Shown here piece by piece: positions 16,321-24,858 of a stretch of DNA of 46,529 nt. The first letter of the stretch is position 1. Each line of letters opens with the position of its first letter. The stretch covers positions 1 to 46,529 of the forward strand of contig JBBRMG010000006.1 in NCBI GenBank assembly GCA_038230955.1, written 5' to 3'. Both the position numbers and the translations under genes were made by a program. Source of the DNA: JBBRMG01 sp038230955. Lineage in GTDB: Bacteria; Patescibacteriota; Doudnabacteria; UBA920. Below the pieces are notes generated by a model, which searched no databases, was not told where the DNA came from, and worked only from the letters and a program-made list of their open reading frames with translations.

Positions 16321-16716
16321 ATGTCTGAACATCCGTATTCTTCATATTCGGGCGAAAATGGACGGGAAATGATATTGCGTGACCATTTGGCCGTTGATCG
16401 GACCATAATGGCCAACGAAAGCTCGTTTCTTGCTTATATCCGCACCGCATTAACTCTAGCTGTAGCCGGAGTGTCTCTACTCAAGCTGTTCCATGACTCG
16501 TATACCAATGTCATTGGGTGGGTCTTTCTTGGATTAGCGCTATTATTGTTTGTTAATGGGGCCATTCGTTACGGGGAAATGGACGGAATTTTACATAGTT
16601 TATCCCGCCGTAAGGAATTAGTGGCTGAACCAGAAGAAGATTTTGAAGCCGCTCCAAATATGTTTCGTAAATTAGCTCATGTTAGTAATACTATCGTTCA
16701 TATTTTTTATAAATAA
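16321..16716 (+). CDS. DUF202 (YidH-like) small membrane protein
   Basis: The 131 residues match DUF202: a conserved cytoplasmic start LAVDRTIMANESSFLAYIRTALT (about 22-44), here the equivalent of the LA-ERT-LAWIRT signature, followed by two close membrane helices (about 45-62 and 67-86) and a Lys/Glu-rich tail. The family is widespread but its function is unknown. It has its own promoter and is separate from the nrd cassette. Confidence 0.8.
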   Translation: MSEHPYSSYSGENGREMILRDHLAVDRTIMANESSFLAYIRTALTLAVAGVSLLKLFHDSYTNVIGWVFLGLALLLFVNGAIRYGEMDGILHSLSRRKELVAEPEEDFEAAPNMFRKLAHVSNTIVHIFYK

Positions 16717-16794
16717 ACAAAATAGTTGCGAAGTGGTATGATGGTAATGGAGCAAAAGAGGATATTTTAAAGTTTTACTGAGGGGGTAAAAATT

Positions 16795-17247
16795 ATGGAT
16801 TTGCGAGATCGTGTTGAGGTTCTTTTGAAAGAACCCGATTCATCGGACCCGTATGACCCGGTCGAAGTGGTGACAAATGCGTTAATTGAAAATAACTGTT
16901 GCATGGTTTATCGCGTTACTAAACCTACTGCGGCGGATTATGATCGTGAGTTTTGGTATTTAGGAGCGACAGAAAACTTTCTTGATCAAGAGTTGCGGGA
17001 TGAAGCTGATTGGAGCATAGAGGTGTCCATTATGTATCAAGAGGAGGACAAGTCTATTTTGATATATTTTAGCCAGATCGGTCGTAACGAAATAATAGAG
17101 TTTGCTTGTGATCTGCTCGCCTTGGATACTTATTCCATTCGATTCGTGGAAGTGAATAACCATTTGACCTGGGAAGCGGTTCATTTCATAACATTTAGTG
17201 GAAGCTTTCCGGACGGTTGCGGATTTGTTACTCCGTTTTATCAATAG
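16795..17247 (+). CDS. Unknown protein, 150 residues
   Basis: No family is recognised. The protein is acidic, soluble in appearance, with no signal peptide or membrane segment, and has an alternating alpha/beta look (IEVSIMYQEEDKSILIYFSQ). It is real by its strong ribosome site (GAGGGGG about 8 bases before ATG 16795), a plausible -10 (TATGAT at about 16738) and a clean terminator right after the stop. The context gives no functional hint. Confidence 0.7.
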   Translation: MDLRDRVEVLLKEPDSSDPYDPVEVVTNALIENNCCMVYRVTKPTAADYDREFWYLGATENFLDQELRDEADWSIEVSIMYQEEDKSILIYFSQIGRNEIIEFACDLLALDTYSIRFVEVNNHLTWEAVHFITFSGSFPDGCGFVTPFYQ

Positions 17248-17253
17248 GTCAGC

Positions 17254-17295
17254 GTGCATCGAGGTTTGTTATAAACCGCGGTGCACTATTTTTTA
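17254..17295 (+). terminator. Rho-independent terminator
   Basis: Stem GTGCA...GGTTT with AAACC...TGCAC (17254-17286), 5-base apical loop, followed by a T-rich tract to 17295. It ends the unknown gene and separates it from hisS. Confidence 0.8.
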
Positions 17296-17329
17296 TTTAA
17301 ACTTGATTTATATTTGAGCCGGTATCTTG

Positions 17330-17335
17330 TATACT
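17330..17335 (+). promoter_or_regulatory. -10 box of a leaderless hisS transcript
   Basis: TATACT lies exactly 6 bases before ATG 17342, so transcription should start on the A of the start codon. There is no Shine-Dalgarno sequence and no strong -35. The upstream in-frame TTG at 17327 would lie before the transcription start, which supports 17342 as the start. Confidence 0.55.
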
Positions 17336-17341
17336 ATATAT

Positions 17342-18583
17342 ATGAATATTATTGAACCACGATTATTAAAGGGTTTTCGGGATTATGATCCAGCGGAACA
17401 GTCTGCTAGGCAAGCTATGTTTGCCACTATCCAAAGCGTATTTGAACGCTTTGGCTTTTCGCCGTTGTCGACCCCAACTTTGGAATATCGAGAAATTCTC
17501 ATGGGTAAGTATGGGGAAGACGAAAAACTAATATATAGTTTTAAAGATAATGGCGACCGTGATGTGGCTATGCGCTACGATTTAACAGTGCCGTTAGCTC
17601 GGTATGTTGCTCAGAATCAAAACATGTTGACGTTGCCTTTTAAGCGGTATCAGATTGCGCCGGTATGGCGGGCTGATAATCCTCAGAAGGGACGCTATCG
17701 TGAGTTTTACCAATGCGATGTTGACGCAGTCGGTACCGATTCAGTTTTGGCTGACGCGGAAGTGATTGCTTGTTTGTGCCAAGCGATATCGGCGTTGGGT
17801 GTTTCCGGATACTATGTGAGAATAAACAATCGGGCAATGTTTAACGGTCTGTCAGTTGTGGCAATTCGAGCCATTGATAAAATTGATAAAATTGGTTTAT
17901 CTGGCGTGGTCGAGGAAATGAAAAACAATGGTATATTAGATGACGAGATTGAGCGAGCCACGACATTAATAAAAAACGTTAATCAAAATATTCCAGAGGC
18001 AGTCAGCACTGTAATGGATTATTTACAACAATTTGGCATAGATCGAGCTTTAACTTCTGACTCCGATAAAGCGGGCAAGGTAGTCTATGAACCTTCGATT
18101 GCGCGTGGCTTAGACTACTATACTGGTACTGTTTTTGAAATTATGTTAACTGATAAATCGGAGTATGGGAGTATATGTAGCGGTGGTCGGTATGATAACT
18201 TGGTAGATCAGTATTCTAAAACTTCGGTACCGGCAGTGGGCGGCAGCCTTGGTATTGATCGACTGTTTAGCGCCATGACAGAAATGGGGCTAATCAAGAC
18301 TCAGGGTTCGGCTAAAGTCATGGTCTTTAATTTAGAACAGTCATTGCAGAATGATTACGTAGAAGTAGTGTCCACTTTACGTAACGCCGGTATTAGCGCC
18401 GAGTTATATTATGCGCCTGCTAAGATAGATAAACAGTTCAAGTACGCTGAAACAAAAAATATTCAGTACGGGGTCATTATGGGTCAGACGGAGAAGGATT
18501 CCGGAAAAGTGCAATTAAAAAATTTGGCCACCAGGGAACAAAAAGAAGTGCTGTTAACTGATTTAGTAGGCCGGTTACAATAA
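17342..18583 (+). CDS. hisS: Histidyl-tRNA synthetase
   Basis: Charges tRNA-His. The 413 residues contain all class II signatures: motif 1 region with FGFSPLSTPTLE, motif 2 YQIAPVWRADNPQKGRYREF (about 107-126), the HisRS-specific RGLDYYTGTVFE (about 254) and motif 3 GGSLGIDRL (about 298), then an anticodon-binding domain (about 320-410). All catalytic residues are in place, unlike the paralogue at 5592. It is probably made from a leaderless message and leads into comEC. Confidence 0.97.
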   Translation: MNIIEPRLLKGFRDYDPAEQSARQAMFATIQSVFERFGFSPLSTPTLEYREILMGKYGEDEKLIYSFKDNGDRDVAMRYDLTVPLARYVAQNQNMLTLPFKRYQIAPVWRADNPQKGRYREFYQCDVDAVGTDSVLADAEVIACLCQAISALGVSGYYVRINNRAMFNGLSVVAIRAIDKIDKIGLSGVVEEMKNNGILDDEIERATTLIKNVNQNIPEAVSTVMDYLQQFGIDRALTSDSDKAGKVVYEPSIARGLDYYTGTVFEIMLTDKSEYGSICSGGRYDNLVDQYSKTSVPAVGGSLGIDRLFSAMTEMGLIKTQGSAKVMVFNLEQSLQNDYVEVVSTLRNAGISAELYYAPAKIDKQFKYAETKNIQYGVIMGQTEKDSGKVQLKNLATREQKEVLLTDLVGRLQ

Positions 18584-18619
18584 CATTAGTTTTAGCAAAG
18601 GGGGGAAAGTCTTGTTTGA

Positions 18620-20068
18620 ATGAGCAGAAGCCGGGTTTTTGTCGGCATGATGATAAGCTTTGCCGCGGGTATATTATTAGCCTCGCGGTTTAATTTTGGG
18701 CCGGCTCTAGGGTTATACATGCTAGCTGGGGCGACTGTGGGTTTTGTTGTAGTTCGCCGCCGCCAATGGAATATTTGGATGACTCTGGCCTTGTTTTTGT
18801 TATGCGTCGGTGCAGGTATGTGGCGGTTGGCCGGCGCAAGTCAGAATAATCAGTTTCAACGGATCTTGAACGAGAAGGTCCAACTGGACGGAATTATTTC
18901 TGCCGATGTAGATGTGAGAATCGATCATCAATTACTTACTTTTCAACCGTACGGTTTCAGTCAAAGCATTTTAATTTCGATTGGTAAGTCGCAGCATTAC
19001 ACCTATGGTGATCGGATTGTTGTAAATGGTAAAGTATCTCTCCCTAAAATTAACAAGGATTTTGACTACGCTAGTTACCTACGCCGATTCAACACTTATG
19101 CTTTAATGAGTTACCCAAAAATATTTGTGGTAAGACCGAGGCAGGGGAGTTGGATTACAGATACCCTTCTGAAAACTAAATATTTGTTTATTGGTCGAGT
19201 GAACGCCATATTGCCGGAAACGGAAAATAGCCTGTTGTTAGGGATATTAATCGGCGCCCGAAAAACCTTACCGCAAGAAGTGATCGATAATTTCAACGCC
19301 ACTGGCACTAGTCACATTATTGCCATATCGGGATATAATATTAGTGTCATAATAAGTGGGTTGGCCTTCATGGTTTTTTATATTGGCCGTCGCTGGAATA
19401 TGTGGCTAACATTAATTGTGGTTGCTGCCTTTGTAATTATGTCTGGCGCTAGCAGTTCGGTCGTACGCGCAGCTGTAATGGGTTCGTTGTTTATGTTAGC
19501 TAGTCGCGCCGGACGAATGTATTCGCTTACTCCATCGTTGTGTTTAGCCGCTTGCGCTATGCTCGCCTGGAACCCGTACATCTTGTACTGGGATGCTAGT
19601 TTTCAATTGAGTTTCTTAGCCACTGCCGGAATTATTTATATAGTGCCAGCTGCAGAAGAGCTAACGAAAACGTGGCCTAATGCGTTTGGTCTGAAGAGTA
19701 TTATCATTACCACATTTGCGGCCATCATTGCCACACTGCCCTTAATTTTACATAGTTTTGGTCGACTGAGTTTAATCGCGCCGGTGGCTAATATGGTCAT
19801 TTTGCCAATCGTTCCGTTAACCATGCTGGTTGGATTCCTTACGGCCATGCCAGTAGTGGGGCCAGGTTTTGGTTTGTTCGCTCATTGGTTATTGAAGTAC
19901 ATTCTATTTATGACTGCCTACTTAGCCCATGTGCCGCATGCCAGTGCGCAGGTTAGTATTGGTGCCGGCATGGTCATTATTATGTATATTGGCATTGCTG
20001 GTGGGTGTTTTTTGCTCAATTGGTGGGTCAGCCGCCGAGCTTTATCAGACCCTCATGCTGTGGTATAA
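18620..20068 (+). CDS. comEC: ComEC/Rec2 competence channel, short form
   Basis: Inner-membrane channel for single-stranded DNA uptake. The 482 residues include N-terminal helices (about 5-70), an OB-like DUF4131 region (about 85-175), and the competence core (about 195-465) with LLLGILIGARKTLPQE and the hallmark GTSHIIAISGYNISV, followed by at least six more hydrophobic helices. The C-terminal metallo-beta-lactamase-like domain of the large ComEC form is absent, as often in small genomes. It supports natural DNA uptake as a nucleotide or gene source. It sits 36 bases after hisS with only a distant G-rich ribosome site. Confidence 0.92.
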   Translation: MSRSRVFVGMMISFAAGILLASRFNFGPALGLYMLAGATVGFVVVRRRQWNIWMTLALFLLCVGAGMWRLAGASQNNQFQRILNEKVQLDGIISADVDVRIDHQLLTFQPYGFSQSILISIGKSQHYTYGDRIVVNGKVSLPKINKDFDYASYLRRFNTYALMSYPKIFVVRPRQGSWITDTLLKTKYLFIGRVNAILPETENSLLLGILIGARKTLPQEVIDNFNATGTSHIIAISGYNISVIISGLAFMVFYIGRRWNMWLTLIVVAAFVIMSGASSSVVRAAVMGSLFMLASRAGRMYSLTPSLCLAACAMLAWNPYILYWDASFQLSFLATAGIIYIVPAAEELTKTWPNAFGLKSIIITTFAAIIATLPLILHSFGRLSLIAPVANMVILPIVPLTMLVGFLTAMPVVGPGFGLFAHWLLKYILFMTAYLAHVPHASAQVSIGAGMVIIMYIGIAGGCFLLNWWVSRRALSDPHAVV

Positions 20069-20095
20069 TAAACCATAAATCATTAAATATTTTGC

Positions 20096-20881
20096 ATGAC
20101 AAACAGAAATATAGTTATCGCAATTATTGTTATTAGCTTAATAGCCGCAGGTGTTTGGGGCATAATCCGTGTGCGAAATAATTCCCGGGTTGCGTCCGAG
20201 TCTCAAAGTCAGACTAACCAGGTCAGCCAGACAAACACAGATGACAATAAGACTCCTGTGAACCAAGATCAAACTAATAAACCAGAAATGACCCACACCG
20301 ATAATAGTTCGAAAACGCCGTGTGTTCGCGATTTTGATCAAACTAAGCTAACTAATGACAAAGTTGATTTGAAGAATAATATCGTGACAATCGAATTCCA
20401 AGATTTTGGTACCGTTAAAGTGCAATTGTTTGACACTGACGCACCAAAGACAGTCGAAAACTTTTTACGCCTGACCAACGCTCACTTTTATGACTGTCTT
20501 ACAGTGCATCGCGTAGCCAAAGGGTTCGTCATTCAAGCTGGTGACCCTAAGGGTGATGGTACCGGGGGCCAGAGTGCATTTGGGGCTGAGTTTGCCGATG
20601 AGTTGAATGCCAACACTGCTAGTTACAAAACCGGCTATGTTGCTGGCACATTAGCCATGGCTAACCGTGGACCAAATACAAATAGCAGTCAGTTCTTTAT
20701 TACTTTGGCTGATGTTAATGCAGCGCTTCCTAAAAATTATACTATCTTCGGAAAAGTCATTGCCGGTATGGATGTTGTAACCAAAATTGGTGGCGTAGAC
20801 ATTAACCCAGGCCCGTTCGGCCCGACTGACGGCGCCCCAAAAGTTCCAGTTATTATTAAGAAAGCTTTAATCGGTAAGTAA
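20096..20881 (+). CDS. Membrane-anchored cyclophilin-type peptidyl-prolyl isomerase
   Basis: Catalyses cis-trans isomerisation of proline bonds, here outside the membrane. The 261 residues have a membrane anchor (about 5-24), a polar Gln/Thr/Asn-rich linker (about 28-75) and a cyclophilin domain (about 92-260). The domain has VHRVAKGFVIQAGDP (active-site Arg, about 140), GTLAMANRGPNTNSSQFFI (about 182-200) and the FGKVIAGMDVV end. It probably aids folding of exported proteins such as the surface layer protein. Confidence 0.93.
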   Translation: MTNRNIVIAIIVISLIAAGVWGIIRVRNNSRVASESQSQTNQVSQTNTDDNKTPVNQDQTNKPEMTHTDNSSKTPCVRDFDQTKLTNDKVDLKNNIVTIEFQDFGTVKVQLFDTDAPKTVENFLRLTNAHFYDCLTVHRVAKGFVIQAGDPKGDGTGGQSAFGAEFADELNANTASYKTGYVAGTLAMANRGPNTNSSQFFITLADVNAALPKNYTIFGKVIAGMDVVTKIGGVDINPGPFGPTDGAPKVPVIIKKALIGK

Positions 20882-20924
20882 TCAAGCTCATCTCTCCAAG
20901 CAAGTTTATCAGTAATTTAGATTT

Positions 20925-21515
20925 ATGAAACACATTAAACAGCAACAGACGTTAGCGTTAGTAAAACCGGATGGGGTAAAGCGTGGTTTGACCGGTGAAG
21001 TGATTTCGCGGATTGAACGCCGTGGGTTAAAAGTAGTGGCCATTAAAATGATTGAAGTAGATCGAACGCACTTAGAAAAACATTTCCCTAGCGATGATGA
21101 GTGGATGGGTCGTCTTGGTGACAAGGGTTTGAAAACTTTTGCTGAGTACGACTTGAATCCGAAGGAACTGATGGGTACAGACGACCGCATGGAGATAGGG
21201 AAGAACGTAAAAGAAAGCCTGTTCAAGTACATGACCTCTGGCCCAATTATCGCTATGGTCATTGAAGGGTTGCACGCCATAGACATGGTGCGCAAATTAG
21301 CCGGCCATACTTTGCCAGTGTTCGCCGACATGGGTACTATTCGTGGTGACTACTCGGTAGACAGTCCAGCCATAGCTAACGTGGAAGGTCGGGCTATTCA
21401 AAACATTATGCACGCTTCTGAGACAGCGGAAGAAGCGGCTAACGAAATCGACTTGTGGTTCCGCAAAGAAGAGATTCACTCTTACAAGCGAGCCGATGAA
21501 GATGTGATGTTTTAA
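20925..21515 (+). CDS. ndk: Nucleoside diphosphate kinase, extended form
   Basis: Balances NTP and dNTP pools by phosphate transfer. The 196 residues begin with the NDK motif LALVKPDGVKRGLTGEV and include the active-site histidine in NIMHASET (H163). The usual length is 135-155, so about 45 extra residues are present, mainly an insertion around 55-95 (RLGDKGLKTFAEYDLNPKEL). Similar insertions occur in other NDK-like proteins. It is convergent with rel, whose stop is 5 bases downstream. Confidence 0.92.
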   Translation: MKHIKQQQTLALVKPDGVKRGLTGEVISRIERRGLKVVAIKMIEVDRTHLEKHFPSDDEWMGRLGDKGLKTFAEYDLNPKELMGTDDRMEIGKNVKESLFKYMTSGPIIAMVIEGLHAIDMVRKLAGHTLPVFADMGTIRGDYSVDSPAIANVEGRAIQNIMHASETAEEAANEIDLWFRKEEIHSYKRADEDVMF

Positions 21516-21519
21516 AGTT

Positions 21520-23019
21520 TTATTTCTTCCGAAAAAACTTGGGCAGACTGTCTTTCAGTTTCAGCTGGCGGATGCGGGTAAGAATACCGGTGTCATGTTC
21601 GCGTAAGTATGCGCGAATTTGGCCACGGGCATGGCTGGTCTTGGCGGCATCCATCCAGTCGCGTGATACGGTGACCGCCTTTTTTGTTTTTAATATTTCA
21701 ACGACGTCACCTTGTTTCAATTCAGCTCGAATGGTCCGCATTTTGCCGTTGACCTTAGCCCCCATCATATAGTAGCCGAGGTCAGAATGGATAGAAAAAG
21801 CGAAATCAATGGCGGTGGCCCCAACGGGCAAGTCACGTACGTCTCCTTGGGGAGTGAGCACAAAAATACGGTCCTTGAAAAAATCAATCCGCAGTGTTTC
21901 TAAAAACTCGTCAGGATTGCTAGCAGTTTCTTCTTGCCATGACCGTAATTCCTGGAACCAAGTAGTTTGTCGTTCTATCACGTCTGATTTACCACGTTCT
22001 TCGTAAAACCAGTGGGCGGCCACGCCGCGTTCTGCCGCTTCGTGCATGAGGTCAGTGCGGAATTGCAATTCGAAAACATGGCCAGTACTATCGAACACAG
22101 AAGTGTGAATGCTTTGATATCCGTTAGGTTTGGGAATGGCAATGAAGTCTTTTACTCGACCCGGAACTGGCTGAAAGTGTTTGTGAATTATTCCCACCGC
22201 GGCGTAACCATCGGCCGTGGATTTGGTCATTATCCGAAAAGCGATAATATCGTAAATTTTGGAAATGTCGCCGTCGTATTTTTTTAGTTTTTTGAAGAGA
22301 GAATACAGGCGTTTGCTGCGCCCGGTGATGTCGATAAACTTTATTCCTTCCCGGCGCAAAATAGAACTGATCTTTTTTTCCATTTCTTTAATGTCAGTAC
22401 TGCGGGCTTTTAACTCATCACTCAGTAGTACATCTATTTTTTTATAATCATCGGGAGAGACAATTTTAAATGCTAAGTCTTCTAATTCGTCTTTCCAGGT
22501 GCCAATGCCCAGGCGGCTGGCAATGGGAGCGTACATTTCTTGAGTTTCAGTGGCAATTTTCAGTTGCTTGTCTGGAGCAAGCGCTTCTATGGTTCGCATG
22601 TTGTGCAAGCGGTCCGCTAATTTTATTAACATGACGCGAATGTCCTTGCTTGTGGCGATAAACATTTTACGTAAATTTTCCACGTAGAATTCATCTTTGC
22701 TGTTGCGTAAGCGAACATGGCCCAGTTTAGTGACGCCATCAACAAGATCGGCAATTTCTTCGCCAAATTCTGCCACTAATTGCTCATGTGTAGTGGTGGT
22801 GTCTTCGGTAATGTCATGGAGTAGAGTGGCCACAATGCTGGAAGTATCAGGAAAAATATGACCGAGGATAATGGCTGCTTGAATGGGATGCTCTACGAAG
22901 TCCTCACCACTTTTGCGGACCTGCCCCATATGCGCTTTTCCAGCAAAATCGTAAGCCTTTTGTATTAAAGCCACTTGCTCCGGCTTGAATTTGTGGGGGA
23001 TTGATTTCAGGAAGTCCAT
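21520..23019 (-). CDS. rel: RelA/SpoT-type (p)ppGpp synthetase/hydrolase lacking C-terminal regulatory domains
   Basis: Controls the stringent response alarmone. From ATG 23019 the protein has about 499 residues: an HD hydrolase domain (about 20-180) with LLHDITEDT and LADRLHNMRT, a synthetase domain (about 215-345) with YDIIAFRI and GYQSIHTSVF, and a TGS domain (about 375-440) that ends near the C-terminus. The helical, zinc-finger and ACT domains of full-length Rel (about 700-740 residues) are missing. Both catalytic halves look intact. I reject the longer frame to 23223: a -10 box TATACT lies exactly 6 bases before ATG 23019, implying a leaderless mRNA. Confidence 0.94.
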   Translation of the reverse strand: MDFLKSIPHKFKPEQVALIQKAYDFAGKAHMGQVRKSGEDFVEHPIQAAIILGHIFPDTSSIVATLLHDITEDTTTTHEQLVAEFGEEIADLVDGVTKLGHVRLRNSKDEFYVENLRKMFIATSKDIRVMLIKLADRLHNMRTIEALAPDKQLKIATETQEMYAPIASRLGIGTWKDELEDLAFKIVSPDDYKKIDVLLSDELKARSTDIKEMEKKISSILRREGIKFIDITGRSKRLYSLFKKLKKYDGDISKIYDIIAFRIMTKSTADGYAAVGIIHKHFQPVPGRVKDFIAIPKPNGYQSIHTSVFDSTGHVFELQFRTDLMHEAAERGVAAHWFYEERGKSDVIERQTTWFQELRSWQEETASNPDEFLETLRIDFFKDRIFVLTPQGDVRDLPVGATAIDFAFSIHSDLGYYMMGAKVNGKMRTIRAELKQGDVVEILKTKKAVTVSRDWMDAAKTSHARGQIRAYLREHDTGILTRIRQLKLKDSLPKFFRKK

Positions 23020-23025
23020 ATAGGC

Positions 23026-23031
23026 AGTATA
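23026..23031 (-). promoter_or_regulatory. -10 box of a leaderless rel transcript
   Basis: On the minus strand TATACT is separated by 6 bases from ATG 23019. That is the distance expected when transcription begins on the start codon. No Shine-Dalgarno sequence is present. Confidence 0.55.
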
Positions 23032-23093
23032 ACAAAAAAAGAGACCGTCCAAACATGATGTTTGAAAAGCCTCAGAAGTAAGGGGGCTAATTT

Positions 23094-23534
23094 TCAGTGC
23101 GTTTTTAATTGTTCCGCTAAGCTTGTAATGCGGCTTCTGGTTTCGCTGTCCAAGGGCCCTTTCCCTGATCGTAGGGAGTAGGCCGATATTAGTTCTTGGA
23201 GAACCAATATACCGTAGTACCAATTAATTTGAGTATTGAGTAAGGGGGCTGCTTTGTTATGGGATTCGTTCAGCCAGAGAATAAGGTCCGAACAATGTGT
23301 TTTAATTATGACCGCTTTGTGTTTGGCTTGAAATGAGAATTTCACGCAGCTGCGTCCGCCATCTGCACCGTGGTACAGATGTTTGTTGATTGAAAAACTG
23401 CCCGACCCAATGGTGCGCTCCGCTATTTTATTGGACAGGTGAAATCTTGGTCGATCAAGTCCTGCGTTCTCGGCAGACTCCTTTAACAATTCAAATAATT
23501 TCTGAAAAATTGCCACAATGGCTTCGATGTCCAT
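23094..23534 (-). CDS. Unknown protein, 146 residues
   Basis: No family is recognised. It is a mostly helical soluble protein with an amphipathic start (MDIEAIVAIFQKLFELLKES), a middle rich in His/Lys and beta-prone segments, and a helical C-terminus. ATG 23534 is chosen because a perfect AGGAGG lies 6 bases upstream on the minus strand; the frame extends to 23573 without such support. A weak promoter, TTGACT-17-TAATTT, can be drawn upstream. It is divergent from mutM and followed by rel on the same strand. Confidence 0.7.
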   Translation of the reverse strand: MDIEAIVAIFQKLFELLKESAENAGLDRPRFHLSNKIAERTIGSGSFSINKHLYHGADGGRSCVKFSFQAKHKAVIIKTHCSDLILWLNESHNKAAPLLNTQINWYYGILVLQELISAYSLRSGKGPLDSETRSRITSLAEQLKTH

Positions 23535-23613
23535 ACTAGTCCTCCTGTTGGCTGTTCCGCAAATTTTTTTCAATTTCGATTAATAAAATTAACACATATT
23601 TATCATTCAGTCA

Positions 23614-23649
23614 ATCCGGTGTACTGGATGACTACATCCGGTGTATAGT
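23614..23649 (+). promoter_or_regulatory. mutM leaderless promoter with 10-base direct repeats
   Basis: TATAGT (23644-23649) lies exactly 6 bases before ATG 23656, implying a leaderless message. The decamer ATCCGGTGTA occurs at 23614-23623 and 23636-23645, 22 bases (two helical turns) apart. The second copy overlaps the -10 box. This layout would suit an operator for a repressor of the repair operon; the regulator is unknown. Confidence 0.5.
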
Positions 23650-23655
23650 TAACCT

Positions 23656-24582
23656 ATGCCCGAATTACCCGAAGTCCAAACCGTAGTGACTGAATTGAAT
23701 AGTAAACTACGGCATCGGAAAATCAAACGAATTGCGATTCATACCGCAAAGTCTATTAGTGTTGGCCCAAAAACTGTGAGCAATATTCGAGATGTGAAGC
23801 AATCACAAGTTAATCAGTTTGTGAAAATGCTGACCGGTCGAACAATTTTATCTGTGCGTCGTCGAGCCAAGTTGCTCATTTTTGATGTCGATGGGCCGCT
23901 GTCTATGATGGTTCATTTAAAAATGACCGGCCAGTTTATTTTTGAAGACAAAGGGCAGAGAGCCAAGACCGGCGGTCGATATCGAATTTTGAATAAATTA
24001 ACGGCGCCGTTAGTGCAACTGCCATGTAAATATACTCACGTCATTTTCTATTTTACCGACGGCTCGACTTTGTACTTCAATGACATGCGCCAGTTTGGTT
24101 ATTTAAAAGTCGTGAAAGATAACGAAGTCGAACATGTGCGCGAGTTGCAACAGTATGGCCCGGAGCCCTTGGGCAAACAATTTACATTTGCTGTATTTCA
24201 GCAGGTAATAGCGCGGAAAAAGAAAAGCCCAATTAAGTTAGCACTAATGGACCCCAAAGTAGTAGTCGGAATTGGTAATATATATAGTGATGAAATTTTG
24301 TATCACGCCAAAGTGCGACCGGCGCGTAGTGTCGCTAGTTTGAGCGGGAAAGAATTGAGAGCAGTTTTTACGCACATTGCGCCGGTGCTCGAGGAGGCGA
24401 TAAAGAATAAGGGTTCGAGTGTAGGGGATTTTGTTCGCACAGACGGCAAATGGGGTAGCATGGGCAAGCATCATTTTGTCTACGGCCGGAAAAAGCAGCC
24501 CTGCAAGGTCTGTGGTACAATGATTGAAAGCCTGAAGTTAGGCGGCAGAACAGCCTGTTTTTGCCCAAAGGAACAGCATTAA
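23656..24582 (+). CDS. mutM: Formamidopyrimidine-DNA glycosylase (Fpg/MutM)
   Basis: Excises 8-oxoguanine and formamidopyrimidines and nicks the strand. The start MPELPEV carries the catalytic Pro2 and Glu3; RRRAKLLIF holds the conserved lysine; VGIGNIYSDEILY is the helix-two-turn-helix DNA-binding motif (about 205). The C-terminal zinc finger reads CKVC...CFCPKEQ: three of the four standard cysteines are in place, the last position is Glu, and an extra Cys sits two residues before the third. At 308 residues it is about 35 longer than usual, with an insertion around 100-125. It leads an operon reaching the nucleotidyltransferase at 27290. Confidence 0.94.
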   Translation: MPELPEVQTVVTELNSKLRHRKIKRIAIHTAKSISVGPKTVSNIRDVKQSQVNQFVKMLTGRTILSVRRRAKLLIFDVDGPLSMMVHLKMTGQFIFEDKGQRAKTGGRYRILNKLTAPLVQLPCKYTHVIFYFTDGSTLYFNDMRQFGYLKVVKDNEVEHVRELQQYGPEPLGKQFTFAVFQQVIARKKKSPIKLALMDPKVVVGIGNIYSDEILYHAKVRPARSVASLSGKELRAVFTHIAPVLEEAIKNKGSSVGDFVRTDGKWGSMGKHHFVYGRKKQPCKVCGTMIESLKLGGRTACFCPKEQH

Positions 24583-24617
24583 TACCAAACAAAAGGCCAC
24601 TTTTGAAAAAAAACTTT

Positions 24618-24857
24618 ATGGAAAACACAGAACAAAAAACCAGTTTACCGACATTCACCCCAGAAGAGCAGCAACGCATGCTCGTAGAAATTTATGAGAA
24701 TAGCCGTAAGACTAAGAATTACATGAAGTGGCAACTCATTATTACGGTCGCTTTAGTCATCATTCCACTTTTGGCTACGGCGGTTCTCATTCCGCTTACC
24801 TTAAAATCACTTACTTCCGTGTACAGCACGAGTGGTATTAATCAGTTAACGCAGTAG
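24618..24857 (+). CDS. Small single-helix membrane protein
   Basis: A 79-residue protein of unknown function. A polar, charged N-terminus with PEEQQRMLVEIYENSRKTKNY (about 13-33) is followed by one long hydrophobic helix (about 38-62) and a short Ser/Thr tail. This topology, with a conserved-looking helix before the membrane segment, recurs in small Patescibacteria proteins. The start at ATG 24618 is preferred to the upstream open frame inside mutM. It lies between mutM and the Nudix gene with short spacers. Confidence 0.6.
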   Translation: MENTEQKTSLPTFTPEEQQRMLVEIYENSRKTKNYMKWQLIITVALVIIPLLATAVLIPLTLKSLTSVYSTSGINQLTQ

Positions 24858-24858
24858 C

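Noticed and set aside
23020..23223. 68-residue N-terminal extension of the Rel protein
   Set aside because: The extension does not resemble Rel, overlaps the neighbouring gene's 3' end, and a -10 box lies exactly at the leaderless distance from ATG 23019.
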